Positions 1-8,841 of a stretch of DNA of 64,000 bases are shown piece by piece (the first letter of the stretch is position 1; every line of letters begins with the position of its first letter). The stretch spans positions 140,119,999 through 140,183,998 of the forward strand of contig CM022946.1 of assembly GCA_012931725.1 (NCBI GenBank), in the 5' to 3' direction. Both the position numbers and the translations under genes were made by a program. The stretch comes from Litsea cubeba. Taxonomy: Eukaryota > Streptophyta > Magnoliopsida > Laurales > Lauraceae. The notes below the pieces were generated by a model. That model saw nothing but the letters and a program-made list of their open reading frames with translations. It was not told where the DNA came from and made no database searches.

Positions 1-2
1 AC

Positions 3-515
3 ATGAGAGCCAGAATCCGCTCCATGATCATCGGCAACAAATCAAAAAACCTGGGAGAACTCCTAGAAGCTTCCATGGAAGCTGAAACGGTGATTAAAGA
101 CCTCAACAGTCAGAAATCATCAAGAAAAGAGCCAACCGCCATTGCAACCTCTAAACCAAAGAAGAAAGAGGTCCTCAATGTGCAGACCAAGCCAGCTCCT
201 CAGCCACCAAAGAAAGCTGAAAACAAAGCTGCTGGTAAGAGACCTGAACTCTCTGATGCCTTCAAAGAACGAGTAGAGAAGAAATACCCGTTTGATGAAG
301 ATGTTGATGAAATCTTCGGGGCTCTTGTGGCAAACGGCAAGCTCACCTTGCCTGAACCAAAAAGACCGGGTGATGTTGGCAAAACCAACGATCCTCGGTA
401 CTGTCCATACCACCAGATGATCTCGCATCCTCTCAATCAATGCTTCGTTGTGAGAGAGAAAATAAATGAGATGTGGAAAAACGGAGTCATCACCTTTGAC
501 AAAACTATGGTCTGA
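3..515 (+). CDS. gag: Gag C-terminal part of Tat polyprotein (partial, disrupted)
   Basis: This is open reading frame without a real start; it corresponds to 54357-54860 of element C, where it is internal to a long gag. It holds a lysine-rich linker followed by a Cys/His motif, CPYHQMISHPLNQC, with CX2HX4HX4C spacing. That is the Tat-type variant of the gag zinc knuckle, with His in place of the second Cys. The frame breaks at about 490-515, where the parallel copy continues uninterrupted. Small insertions and deletions between 488 and 712 separate this piece from the main polyprotein frame. It is a structural protein that would bind element RNA in cytoplasmic virus-like particles. As it stands it is not fused to pol. 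Confidence 0.75.
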   Translation: MRARIRSMIIGNKSKNLGELLEASMEAETVIKDLNSQKSSRKEPTAIATSKPKKKEVLNVQTKPAPQPPKKAENKAAGKRPELSDAFKERVEKKYPFDEDVDEIFGALVANGKLTLPEPKRPGDVGKTNDPRYCPYHQMISHPLNQCFVVREKINEMWKNGVITFDKTMV

Positions 516-687
516 CCTCCGTCAAACATGGATGACATGTGGACAAACATCAAGATCACCGAAGAAGAAGATCACTACTTCCTTCAAGGTATAAACTCAA
601 TCGAAGCGTCCGAGGGAACTGGTTCCTTACCCGACACCAGAACGGACAACCGATATGGGTACATCCCGATCTCCTGGAAGATGAAAA

Positions 688-3600
688 TTGGGAGGTCGTG
701 AAAATAAGCCTACAGCTCAACAGCGAAGGCAGGCTAGGAAACATCTCCTCAAGCTCAAACGGCAAGAGAAGACCCAGCCAAAACTAGAGGTCAAAGAAAA
801 GGCAGAGGCTTCCTCTACCGCTTCACTGGAGGTAACAAAAACATCCCTTCCAGAGACTTCAAAGGGGGTAAGGAAATTCACTCTCAGTGATTTCATGCCA
901 CCTCAATTTAAAGAAGCCATGCAGGAGACATCATACTCTTGCAATTCGGTAGTTGGATTCTCCATTGATGGATACGAGTCCAGCGACACCGATGATGGAT
1001 TCGAACCCAACTACACAGATGAGTGGGAGGAATCCCTTGAAACAGGAGAATATCTCTCCGATGAAGAATGGGTTCCTGAGTCTCATCTTATGCCAGTAAT
1101 CTGGTATAACCCCCTACAGCCACAAGGATCCTGGTCTGATGATGAAGAAGACCAAGAGGCTGTACAAGAAAATGCTGCTGACCCAGCACCTCTCATTACT
1201 CCAGTGGAAATCAACAATGTTGAGCCACAAAGAGATGATGAAGAAGAAGATCCGGCTCCCATGCCTGATCTTGAAGAATATGCAAGGATCTTGCAGCGAC
1301 TCGCTCTAGAACAAGAGCAAGAACGCGTCAACGAGCCTCCTCGCAATCCAGAGCCTGAAGTCCCTGAAGACCACCAGGTACATCCTCCCTTAACTCCTGA
1401 AAATGGAGAAAATTGCTGGATAGACGATCCTCTCACATCCGAGGATGAGTCTGACTCCGATCAGGCAACGTCTCCTGTCAGAGCTTCCTGTAATGTGATA
1501 ATTCGGGATTATAGCTCTTCTGAAGCATCGTCTGATGAGAGCACTTACACTCCGGCGACGCCTAGCAATGTATCTTCTGGAGCCACCTCGTCTCACGTGA
1601 CTTTCACTGAGATGACACCCTCTCAGGTTTCTTCTCCTGAGACTGTGACTTCAAAGTTCACACCCTTCCTGACTGAAGAATTCCCAGCCATTGATGCTTG
1701 GGACGATGAATTAGTCAACGAAGAAGAAAGATTGCTGGATGCTGTTCAGGACTTGTTCCCGGAAAATGCTCCATGCAACACAATCACTGAGGATGGTAAC
1801 TCTGCTGCTGATGCATCCTCAGCAAATGAAAAACGACAGCCTCTTGATCCTGAAGACAATCTTCCAAACGAAGACCCTTCTCAAGAAGCTCTCGAAGTTG
1901 GTAGAGGCACCCGCTCTGGCCGGGACTACCACAAAAATTACAACCAATCTTCCTTTACATATGTAAATCCTTCGGGAAAAGATGTTGTAAGCGCCCCTAG
2001 TGGCAACAATGATGAACATGCAGGCCCTAAGGAGGCTTTCAAGTATGACTTGATTGAACACTTCAAGCACATACCTGCACGTCTGCACATCCTAGATTTG
2101 TTGCGAATGTCTCCGCACACTCGTGATAATCTCATCTCAGAATTACAAAAGCTGAATGAGGATGTCGACAAACATGCCCCGCAAGTCCTCCAAATTGAAA
2201 TGGATTACCGGGTCAAAAACTCAGAAGCCTCCTCAAAGGGAGAAAAGAAGAAAACTGAGGGATCATGCATTGAATGCCTCTCGGTTAAAAAAGCAGCCAG
2301 TGCAACCATCGCCTTCACAAAGGACGACCTCCTACTTGGCGAAACCAGGCATAACCGACCCCTGTACTTCACAGGGTATATCAAGGAAATGCCTATGCAT
2401 AGAGTTCAGATCGACCCAGGTTCTGCACTCAACCTTATCTCCACATCGGCTCTTGAAGAGTTGGGCATCCCACCCAGCAAACTGAGCCACACGTCTGTAT
2501 CTATCTTTGGATACGATGGGAGTACTCAAAGGCCTATCGGCAAAATCAGGTTCAAATTGCAGATCGGTGATCTTATCTCTGAGGTCACAGTGTATGCAAT
2601 AAAGACCCCTTCATGCTACAACATCCTTCTCGGACGCCCTTGGATCCATGAGAATGGTGTTGTCCCTTCAACTCTACATCAATGCATCAAGTTTGTTGGC
2701 GACGACGGCATGATACATCGAGTCTTTGCGGACAGAAAACCCTTCAAAGGTAAAGAAATCCACTTCGCAGACTCACAAATGTATGAAGGTGAAAAAGAAG
2801 AAGAGGAGAAGCATACAGCATCCTTTGCCGAAAATCTCCAGAAAGATAAAGGCAAAGCTCCTCAACAATCACCGGAAGAAAACAAACCATCCGGTAAATC
2901 TGAAGAGAGCATGCAAACTCCCTTCATCATCTCCCTCAAATCTTCAAAGCCTTTGGTCATCACAACTAAAGTGAAGAAGGCAAAACAAAAGCCTGGGGGC
3001 AAATTTGTTGTCTCTTTCGTGTCTATCATGCAAGACACGGACTCGGATTCAGAGCCAGAAGACGACACATCGTCAAGCCAAGCTGACACTCAGCAAGTTC
3101 AGCCTGCTCTTACTCCAATGGAGACAACTTCTGACATAGAAGATCCTACGTCAGCTTCCTTCGTTGTTCCAGCAACTTCAGCAAAGGAAAAACCGATCTT
3201 CTTCCATAGATCGGATGCTTCTTCATCAAACTCCATGCTTGAACCTTTCCAAAATAAAGGTACGCCTCAGCTATCCTTATACAGTTCTGTGGCACAAGCT
3301 ATTATGAAGAAAATGGGCTACGACGCTCAAAACCCAGTCGGTTTGGGAGAAGGACGCGGTATTCTCACGCCATTGGGGCCCGTCTTGACCAAAAGCCAGC
3401 TGGAAGATTGGAGACTCTACGGCTATGTAGAAAAGTCTTCACACGGGTTAGGGTATGATCCTGACACTCCCTTGAGACAGTTGACACAAAGGCTTAAAAG
3501 TCAATATACTGACCAAGCCTCAACATCTCAAGTCCATGAAGACATCGATCTCCCTGGATATCTCTTTGATGAGTCACCTGACAAAGATCCAGGAAGCTCA

Positions 3601-6600
3601 TCCAATTGGCACGATTTCTCCGAAAATGAAGAGGAGTTGTCCGATGGCACAGACGTGTGGACTTCTGACCCAGAAGAACCCTCATCTCCAAAAGAAGTAG
3701 CCTACTTCGACTCGGTTTCAACAGGCGATTGGGATCATCTCATAGCAAGCCTTGGGAAAATTACCGATCAAGAAGACCCGTGGAAAGGAACAAAACCTTG
3801 GTCTGGAAATGCCCTTGAAACCCCAGAAGGTTTCGTTGAGCTGGAAGCCTCCGAAAATATTGTGGAGGAACCACCTTCGAACCTTCCAACAGAAGATCCT
3901 GTTCAAAAGATAGACTTGGGAACACCAGATAACCCACGTCCTGTATTCATAAGCAAGAATATAAAGGATGATGAGTTACCCGAGTATATCGCTTTTCTTC
4001 GTGAGTTCGTTGATTGCTTTGCATGGTCTTACGCTGAAATGCCAGGCTTAGACCCCAAAATAGCAGTTCACAAACTCAATCTTCAAGAAGACATCAAGCC
4101 TGTCAAGCAAGGCCAAAGAAGATTCCGTCCAGATGTGATGGATAAAATTGAACAAGAAGTTCAAAAACTCAAAAGCGTCGGCTTCATCCGTGAGGAACAA
4201 CATCCTGAATGGTTGGCCAACATTGTCCCCGTGACAAAGAAAAATGGGCAGATCAGGGTCTGTATTGACTATAGAGACCTGAATGGCGCATGCCCAAAAG
4301 ATGAATTTCCGCTCCCCATACCAGAGGTAATGATTGATAATACCTGTGGATTCGAGCGAATGACATTCATGGATGGTTTCTCTGGCTACAATCAGATAAA
4401 GATGCATCCTGAGGATGAAAAACATACATCCTTTCGAACCCCATTTGGCGTGTATTGCTACACTGTCATGCCATTCGGTTTGAAGAATGCTGGTGCCACA
4501 TATCAGAGGGCTATGATGAAAATATTCCAAGATATGCAGCACAAGACGGTTGAATGTTACGTTGATGATCTCGCCGTCAAAAGCAAAAGAAAAGAAGATC
4601 ATCTCGAAAACCTTCGAGAAGTCTTCCTCCGGCTTCGCAAACACAAACTGCGAATGAATCCATTGAAATGCTTCTTCGGCGTCTCGTCGGGTAAGTTCCT
4701 CGGATTCTTAGTTCGGAAAGCTGGAATAGAGCTTGACCCCATAAAAGTCAAAGCCATTCTAGAAATGCCCTCTCCAAGAACCTTGAGAGAACTCAAAGGG
4801 CTTCAAGGGAGATTAGCCTACATCAGACGGTTCATCTCCAATCTTTCGGGGAAATGCCGTCCATTCTCCCGGTTGATGAAAAAAGGTGTAAACTTTGTCT
4901 GGGATGCTGACTGTGAAGCTGCTTTCCAAGACATCAAGTCATACCTGACAAAACCTCCAGTGTTAGCTGCTCCTACCACTGGAAAACCATTCATCTTGTA
5001 CACAAGAGCCCTTGATCACTCTTTGGGAGCTCTGCTTGCGCAAGAAAATGATCAAAGAAAAGAAGCTGCTCTATATTACCTCAGCCGCATGCTAGTAGGT
5101 GCAGAGCATCGCTACTCTCCAGTCGAAAAAGAATGTCTTGCAGTGATGTTCGCCGTACAAAAGCTGCGTCACTACTTGCTTTCCAATACAGTCTACCTGG
5201 TCTCGAGGGTCAACCTCTTGAAGGTCCTTGTCACAAAGGCAGGTTCTCTCAATGCTCGACTGGCAAAATGGTCCATCCTTCTGTCACAATTTGATATTAG
5301 GTATGTACCACAAAAAGCAATCAAAGGGCAAGCTCTAGCGGACTTCCTCGCAGAGCATCCATTGCCTAAAGATTCTCCACTCAGAGATGATCTCCCAGAC
5401 GAACCAGTCTACAATGTGGAGACTTTCTCACAAAGTGCCTCCTGGGACATGTACTTTGACGGTGCAACCAGGACAAATGAAAAAAGACAGCTGATCTCGG
5501 GAGTTGGCATCCTCTTTGTTAGCCCCGACAAATACATGATTCCACACGCTTTCTCGCTACTGGAACCATGCACAAACAATGCAGCTGAATATCAAGCTCT
5601 GATCTTAGGATTGGAACTCGCCATCGAATCCGGTATCACCATGCTGGAAGTCTTTGGAGACTCTCAACTGATCGTCAACCAGATGAATCAGAAATTTGAA
5701 GTCAGGAAGCCAGATTTGCTGCCCTACTACAACAAGGCACAGTCACTTCTGCAAAAGTTTGACATCTGTCACATCACCCACATTCGTAGAGGTGAAAACA
5801 TACGTGCAGATGCCCTAGCCGGACTTGCCGCATCCATGGCAATCCAGGAAGGGGAAAACATGCAAGTCACAGTGTGCGAAAGAAGAATCCTTCCTCCTCT
5901 TAACACACACCAAGCAGTTGCTGAATGCCACCAAGTGGTCGGAAGTCGGATTTCAATCCTTCAAACTTCAATTGGCGACTGGAGGGATCCGTTCATTGAT
6001 TACATTATGTTCGGAATCCTACCTGAAGATCCAAAAGAACGGGTAAGCATCCAAAGGCGAACCCCAAGCTTCCATTTGGATATTCCTTCAAAAATCCTTT
6101 ACAGGAAATCCTTCAACGGAGTACTTCTACGCTGCTTGTCACAACAAGAGGCTAAAGAAACACTCAAAGAAGTTCATGCTGGTCTTTGCGGAGCTCATCA
6201 GGCTGGACCTAAGCTCTATGATCAGATAAAAAGGTTAGGATATTACTGGCCTACCATGGTAGCTGACGCAATGCAATTTGCTAAGCGCTGCCAACAATGC
6301 CAAGTTCATGGAGATTACATTCACATGCCTCCAGAATGGCTACATCCTACAGCGATCTCATGGCCTTTCGAAGCCTGGGGTATGGACATCATAGGTCCTA
6401 TTTCTCCCCCTTCAAGCAAAGGTCATCGCTTCATCTTCGCCGCTACGGATTATTTCTCCAAGTGGTCAGAAGCATTTGCGTTTAACGAAATGAAGACCTC
6501 ATCAGTCCTTCAGTTCCTGCGCACCAACATCATTTGTCGTTTCGGCATACCCAAAAGATTCGTCCATGATAACGGACCACAGTTCCGGGATCATCGATTC

Positions 6601-7236
6601 TACAGGTTCTGCGACAAATACAAAATTCAAAGCTGTCCTTCGACTCCATACAATCCGGCAGCAAACGGGTTAGCAGAAGCTTTCAACAAGACACTCTGCA
6701 AAATCCTCAAAAAAATGGTCTCTAATCACAAAAGAGACTGGAGCGACAAAATGTCTGAAGCTTTGTGGGCCTATCGAACCACCGTTCGAGGACCAACCCA
6801 TAGCACACCATTCTCCTTGGTCTATGGATGCGAAGCTGTCGTGCCCTTGGAAGTACAAATTCCTTCCTTGAGGGTATCCTTGCAAAATGACATGACTCAA
6901 GAAAGCAATGTCAAATTGCGGCTCCATGAGCTGGACAATCTCGATGAGAGACGGCTCGAAGCTCAACAAAGCATTGAACTTTACCAAGCACGTATGGCAG
7001 GATCTTTCGATAAAAAGGTCAGGCAACGCGCCTACAAAAAGAATGACTTGGTTCTTGCGGTAAAAAGACCAATGGTCTTCGCTCACAAGTCCAAAGGCAA
7101 ATTTGAGCCGAAATGGGAGGGACCCTACGTCATCGACAAAGTTTTCTCCAATGGCGCATACGCACTCCTAAACATGGAAGGTGACAGATGTATGCTGCCC
7201 ATCAATGGCAAGTTCTTAAAGCGGTACTACCCTTGA
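688..7236 (+). CDS. pol: Tat-lineage polyprotein: acidic region, protease, G-patch, RT, two RNase H, integrase
   Basis: A 2,182-codon frame with several domains in order. A long Asp/Glu/Ser-rich region comes first. An aspartic protease-like segment with DPGSALNLI follows (~nt 2400-2660). A G-patch-like glycine motif is at ~nt 3295-3385 (MGYDAQNPVGLGEGRG). Reverse transcriptase spans ~4090-4750, with YVDD at 4558-4569. A first RNase H (~4980-5330) lacks the usual first Asp. A second, archaeal-type RNase H (~5443-5840) keeps FDG, AAEYQA, GDSQL and RADAL. Integrase has an HHCC zinc motif (~6175-6300), D,D,E core residues (~6382, ~6565, ~6675) and ends at TGA 7234-7236. The ATG at 688 is only the first in frame; the true frame should enter from gag. 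Pol appears intact, so it could be functional if gag were repaired or supplied in trans. Confidence 0.85.
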   Translation: MGGRENKPTAQQRRQARKHLLKLKRQEKTQPKLEVKEKAEASSTASLEVTKTSLPETSKGVRKFTLSDFMPPQFKEAMQETSYSCNSVVGFSIDGYESSDTDDGFEPNYTDEWEESLETGEYLSDEEWVPESHLMPVIWYNPLQPQGSWSDDEEDQEAVQENAADPAPLITPVEINNVEPQRDDEEEDPAPMPDLEEYARILQRLALEQEQERVNEPPRNPEPEVPEDHQVHPPLTPENGENCWIDDPLTSEDESDSDQATSPVRASCNVIIRDYSSSEASSDESTYTPATPSNVSSGATSSHVTFTEMTPSQVSSPETVTSKFTPFLTEEFPAIDAWDDELVNEEERLLDAVQDLFPENAPCNTITEDGNSAADASSANEKRQPLDPEDNLPNEDPSQEALEVGRGTRSGRDYHKNYNQSSFTYVNPSGKDVVSAPSGNNDEHAGPKEAFKYDLIEHFKHIPARLHILDLLRMSPHTRDNLISELQKLNEDVDKHAPQVLQIEMDYRVKNSEASSKGEKKKTEGSCIECLSVKKAASATIAFTKDDLLLGETRHNRPLYFTGYIKEMPMHRVQIDPGSALNLISTSALEELGIPPSKLSHTSVSIFGYDGSTQRPIGKIRFKLQIGDLISEVTVYAIKTPSCYNILLGRPWIHENGVVPSTLHQCIKFVGDDGMIHRVFADRKPFKGKEIHFADSQMYEGEKEEEEKHTASFAENLQKDKGKAPQQSPEENKPSGKSEESMQTPFIISLKSSKPLVITTKVKKAKQKPGGKFVVSFVSIMQDTDSDSEPEDDTSSSQADTQQVQPALTPMETTSDIEDPTSASFVVPATSAKEKPIFFHRSDASSSNSMLEPFQNKGTPQLSLYSSVAQAIMKKMGYDAQNPVGLGEGRGILTPLGPVLTKSQLEDWRLYGYVEKSSHGLGYDPDTPLRQLTQRLKSQYTDQASTSQVHEDIDLPGYLFDESPDKDPGSSSNWHDFSENEEELSDGTDVWTSDPEEPSSPKEVAYFDSVSTGDWDHLIASLGKITDQEDPWKGTKPWSGNALETPEGFVELEASENIVEEPPSNLPTEDPVQKIDLGTPDNPRPVFISKNIKDDELPEYIAFLREFVDCFAWSYAEMPGLDPKIAVHKLNLQEDIKPVKQGQRRFRPDVMDKIEQEVQKLKSVGFIREEQHPEWLANIVPVTKKNGQIRVCIDYRDLNGACPKDEFPLPIPEVMIDNTCGFERMTFMDGFSGYNQIKMHPEDEKHTSFRTPFGVYCYTVMPFGLKNAGATYQRAMMKIFQDMQHKTVECYVDDLAVKSKRKEDHLENLREVFLRLRKHKLRMNPLKCFFGVSSGKFLGFLVRKAGIELDPIKVKAILEMPSPRTLRELKGLQGRLAYIRRFISNLSGKCRPFSRLMKKGVNFVWDADCEAAFQDIKSYLTKPPVLAAPTTGKPFILYTRALDHSLGALLAQENDQRKEAALYYLSRMLVGAEHRYSPVEKECLAVMFAVQKLRHYLLSNTVYLVSRVNLLKVLVTKAGSLNARLAKWSILLSQFDIRYVPQKAIKGQALADFLAEHPLPKDSPLRDDLPDEPVYNVETFSQSASWDMYFDGATRTNEKRQLISGVGILFVSPDKYMIPHAFSLLEPCTNNAAEYQALILGLELAIESGITMLEVFGDSQLIVNQMNQKFEVRKPDLLPYYNKAQSLLQKFDICHITHIRRGENIRADALAGLAASMAIQEGENMQVTVCERRILPPLNTHQAVAECHQVVGSRISILQTSIGDWRDPFIDYIMFGILPEDPKERVSIQRRTPSFHLDIPSKILYRKSFNGVLLRCLSQQEAKETLKEVHAGLCGAHQAGPKLYDQIKRLGYYWPTMVADAMQFAKRCQQCQVHGDYIHMPPEWLHPTAISWPFEAWGMDIIGPISPPSSKGHRFIFAATDYFSKWSEAFAFNEMKTSSVLQFLRTNIICRFGIPKRFVHDNGPQFRDHRFYRFCDKYKIQSCPSTPYNPAANGLAEAFNKTLCKILKKMVSNHKRDWSDKMSEALWAYRTTVRGPTHSTPFSLVYGCEAVVPLEVQIPSLRVSLQNDMTQESNVKLRLHELDNLDERRLEAQQSIELYQARMAGSFDKKVRQRAYKKNDLVLAVKRPMVFAHKSKGKFEPKWEGPYVIDKVFSNGAYALLNMEGDRCMLPINGKFLKRYYP

Positions 7237-7590
7237 AGACTTACCCAACCTGGGTAAGAGCAATGCCTGTATGGCCAAAACCGGTTTCCAGGTACACGCT
7301 CGCTAAACCCACCCTTTTTTAGAATTTTCATATCAAATGTTGAAATTTCTAGAAATCTAAAACAATGCTTACTTTCATCGTTTCATTGTTCAAAAAAATA
7401 TATATATATCCAAGTTTAGGAACCTTTCCTAACTTGACCAAAATTTTCAACCCTTGAACCCAAAATTCATGGTTTGAAACAAAATCCGGATTCAGGAATT
7501 TCCACCCTAGTCCACCCTGCCTTTTACCGCCAAAATGGTTTTAGGTCAAAATTTATGACCCTCGTGTCTTTAAACAAAAAAAATGGTTTT
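7237..7590. other. Non-coding stretch after pol, element B
   Basis: AT-rich 3' non-coding DNA between the polyprotein stop and the tandem arrays. I see a short AT dinucleotide run near 7399 and no coding signal. Confidence 0.5.
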
Positions 7591-7594
7591 TCAA

Positions 7595-8065
7595 AAACCC
7601 GCGAGGAAGCGACGCTTAGTCGATACTCGCACAAATCGGAAGCAAGCGAACCACGTTCGACACTTCCAAAATCGCAGGGAAGCGACATTTCGTCGATACT
7701 TGCAAAATCCAAAACTGTGGAGATGCAACATTTCAGTTGATATCCACAACCCAAATTTCAAAGGTTCAAAAAAAAAAGAAACCTAAAAAACCATGGAGAC
7801 GCAACATTTCAGTTGATATCCATAACCCAAAGGTTCGAGAAAACCACAAATTTCAAAAATCGTGGGGAAACGACATCAAGTCAGTACCCGCAAAACCAAA
7901 ATTTTTGAAAAGCAAGGATGCGACATTCCATCGATACTTGCACCCAAATCCGCGAGGATGCGACATTCCATCGATACTCGCAACCGAATGAGCAAGGATG
8001 CGACATTCCATCGATACTTGCAAGAACATTCAGCAGGGAGGCGACTTTTAGTCGATACTTGCATT
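7595..8065. repeat. Degenerate tandem array with GCGACATT..TCGATACT core
   Basis: About nine diverged units of roughly 40-60 bp share a core like GCGACATTCCATCGATACTTGCA, written here only in part; spacers vary. The clearest copies are near 7918, 7957 and 7998. The array is part of the element's 3' untranslated region. Open frames through it are repeat artefacts. Confidence 0.75.
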
Positions 8066-8084
8066 TTTGAAAACCAAACCGGCT

Positions 8085-8400
8085 ATAAATGCCATCAAAA
8101 CAGGCTATAAATGCCACAAACCGGCTATCAATGCCACCAAAAACAAAACCGGCTATCAATGCCACACAAAAAAAAAACTTGGATTTCAAAAACCGGCTAT
8201 CAATGCCACCAAAACAAACCGGCTATCAATGCCACCAAAACAAAACGGGCTATCAATGCCACAAAACAAACCGGCTATCAATGCCACCAAAATTGGCTAT
8301 AGATGCCACAAAAAAAAAACTCGGCTATCAATGCCACAAAAAAAAAAAGCTGGCTCTCATGCCAAAATTGGCTTCCATGCCACAAACAAAAAACCTGGCT
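8085..8400. repeat. Tandem array of ~25-bp GGCTATCAATGCCACCAAAA units
   Basis: About a dozen copies of CCGGCTATCAATGCCAC with A-rich spacers lie here; some read GGCTATAAATGCC or GGCTCTCATGCC. The same GGCTATAAA(C/T)GCC core occurs three times in the LTRs (16784-16855 and equivalents), so array and LTR share a motif. Units vary in sequence and spacing, so this is a minisatellite rather than a CRISPR. Confidence 0.85.
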
Positions 8401-8457
8401 TTTATGCCAAAACAATCACTTGACAAAAGATTTTCACAAAATGACAACCTTTTGATC

Positions 8458-8800
8458 AAATCCCATTTAGCAATTACTTTTATCACAAAAAGATTCAAGT
8501 GAGCGTAGGGATAACAAAAAAAAAGAGAGCATCCCATTTAGCAATTACTTTTATCACAAAAAGATTCAAGTGAGCGTAGGGATAACAAAAAAAAGAGAGA
8601 GCATCCCATTTAGCAATTACTTTTATCACAAAAAGATTAAAGTGAGCGTAGGGATAACAAAAAAAAAAGAAAGTGTTCATAAGCACTACATAACAAAAAA
8701 AGAAAAGAGTACCAAAAAAAATACATGTGGTACCAAAAAAAAGAAAGTGTTCACAAGCACTACAAAAAATAAGTACAAAAAAAAATACAAGTGGTACCAA
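8458..8800. repeat. Three ~71-bp tandem repeats plus two ~75-bp repeats
   Basis: Three near-identical units begin CCCATTTAGCAATTACTT and end with a GAGCGTAGGGATAAC plus A-rich segment (8458-8672). Two looser units containing GTGTTCA(T/C)AAGCACTAC and GTGGTACC follow (8668-8800). They lie in the element's untranslated region just before the 3' end of the antisense gene. Confidence 0.85.
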
Positions 8801-8841
8801 AAAAAAAAAAAGAAAGAAGGATGGTTTCTGTATACAGGAGC

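Noticed and set aside
4048..4644. - strand 198-codon frame within pol (and its counterpart at 58298-58993)
   Set aside because: It is the complement of conserved reverse transcriptase codons; conservation is explained by the sense strand.
8085..8400. CRISPR-like regular repeats
   Set aside because: Units are unequal, spacers are A-rich and related to each other, and the context is a plant retrotransposon UTR.
8067..8502. Overlapping open frames of up to 137 codons through the GGCTATCAATGCC array
   Set aside because: They arise from the tandem repeat itself, occur in several frames at once and have no start context or domain.
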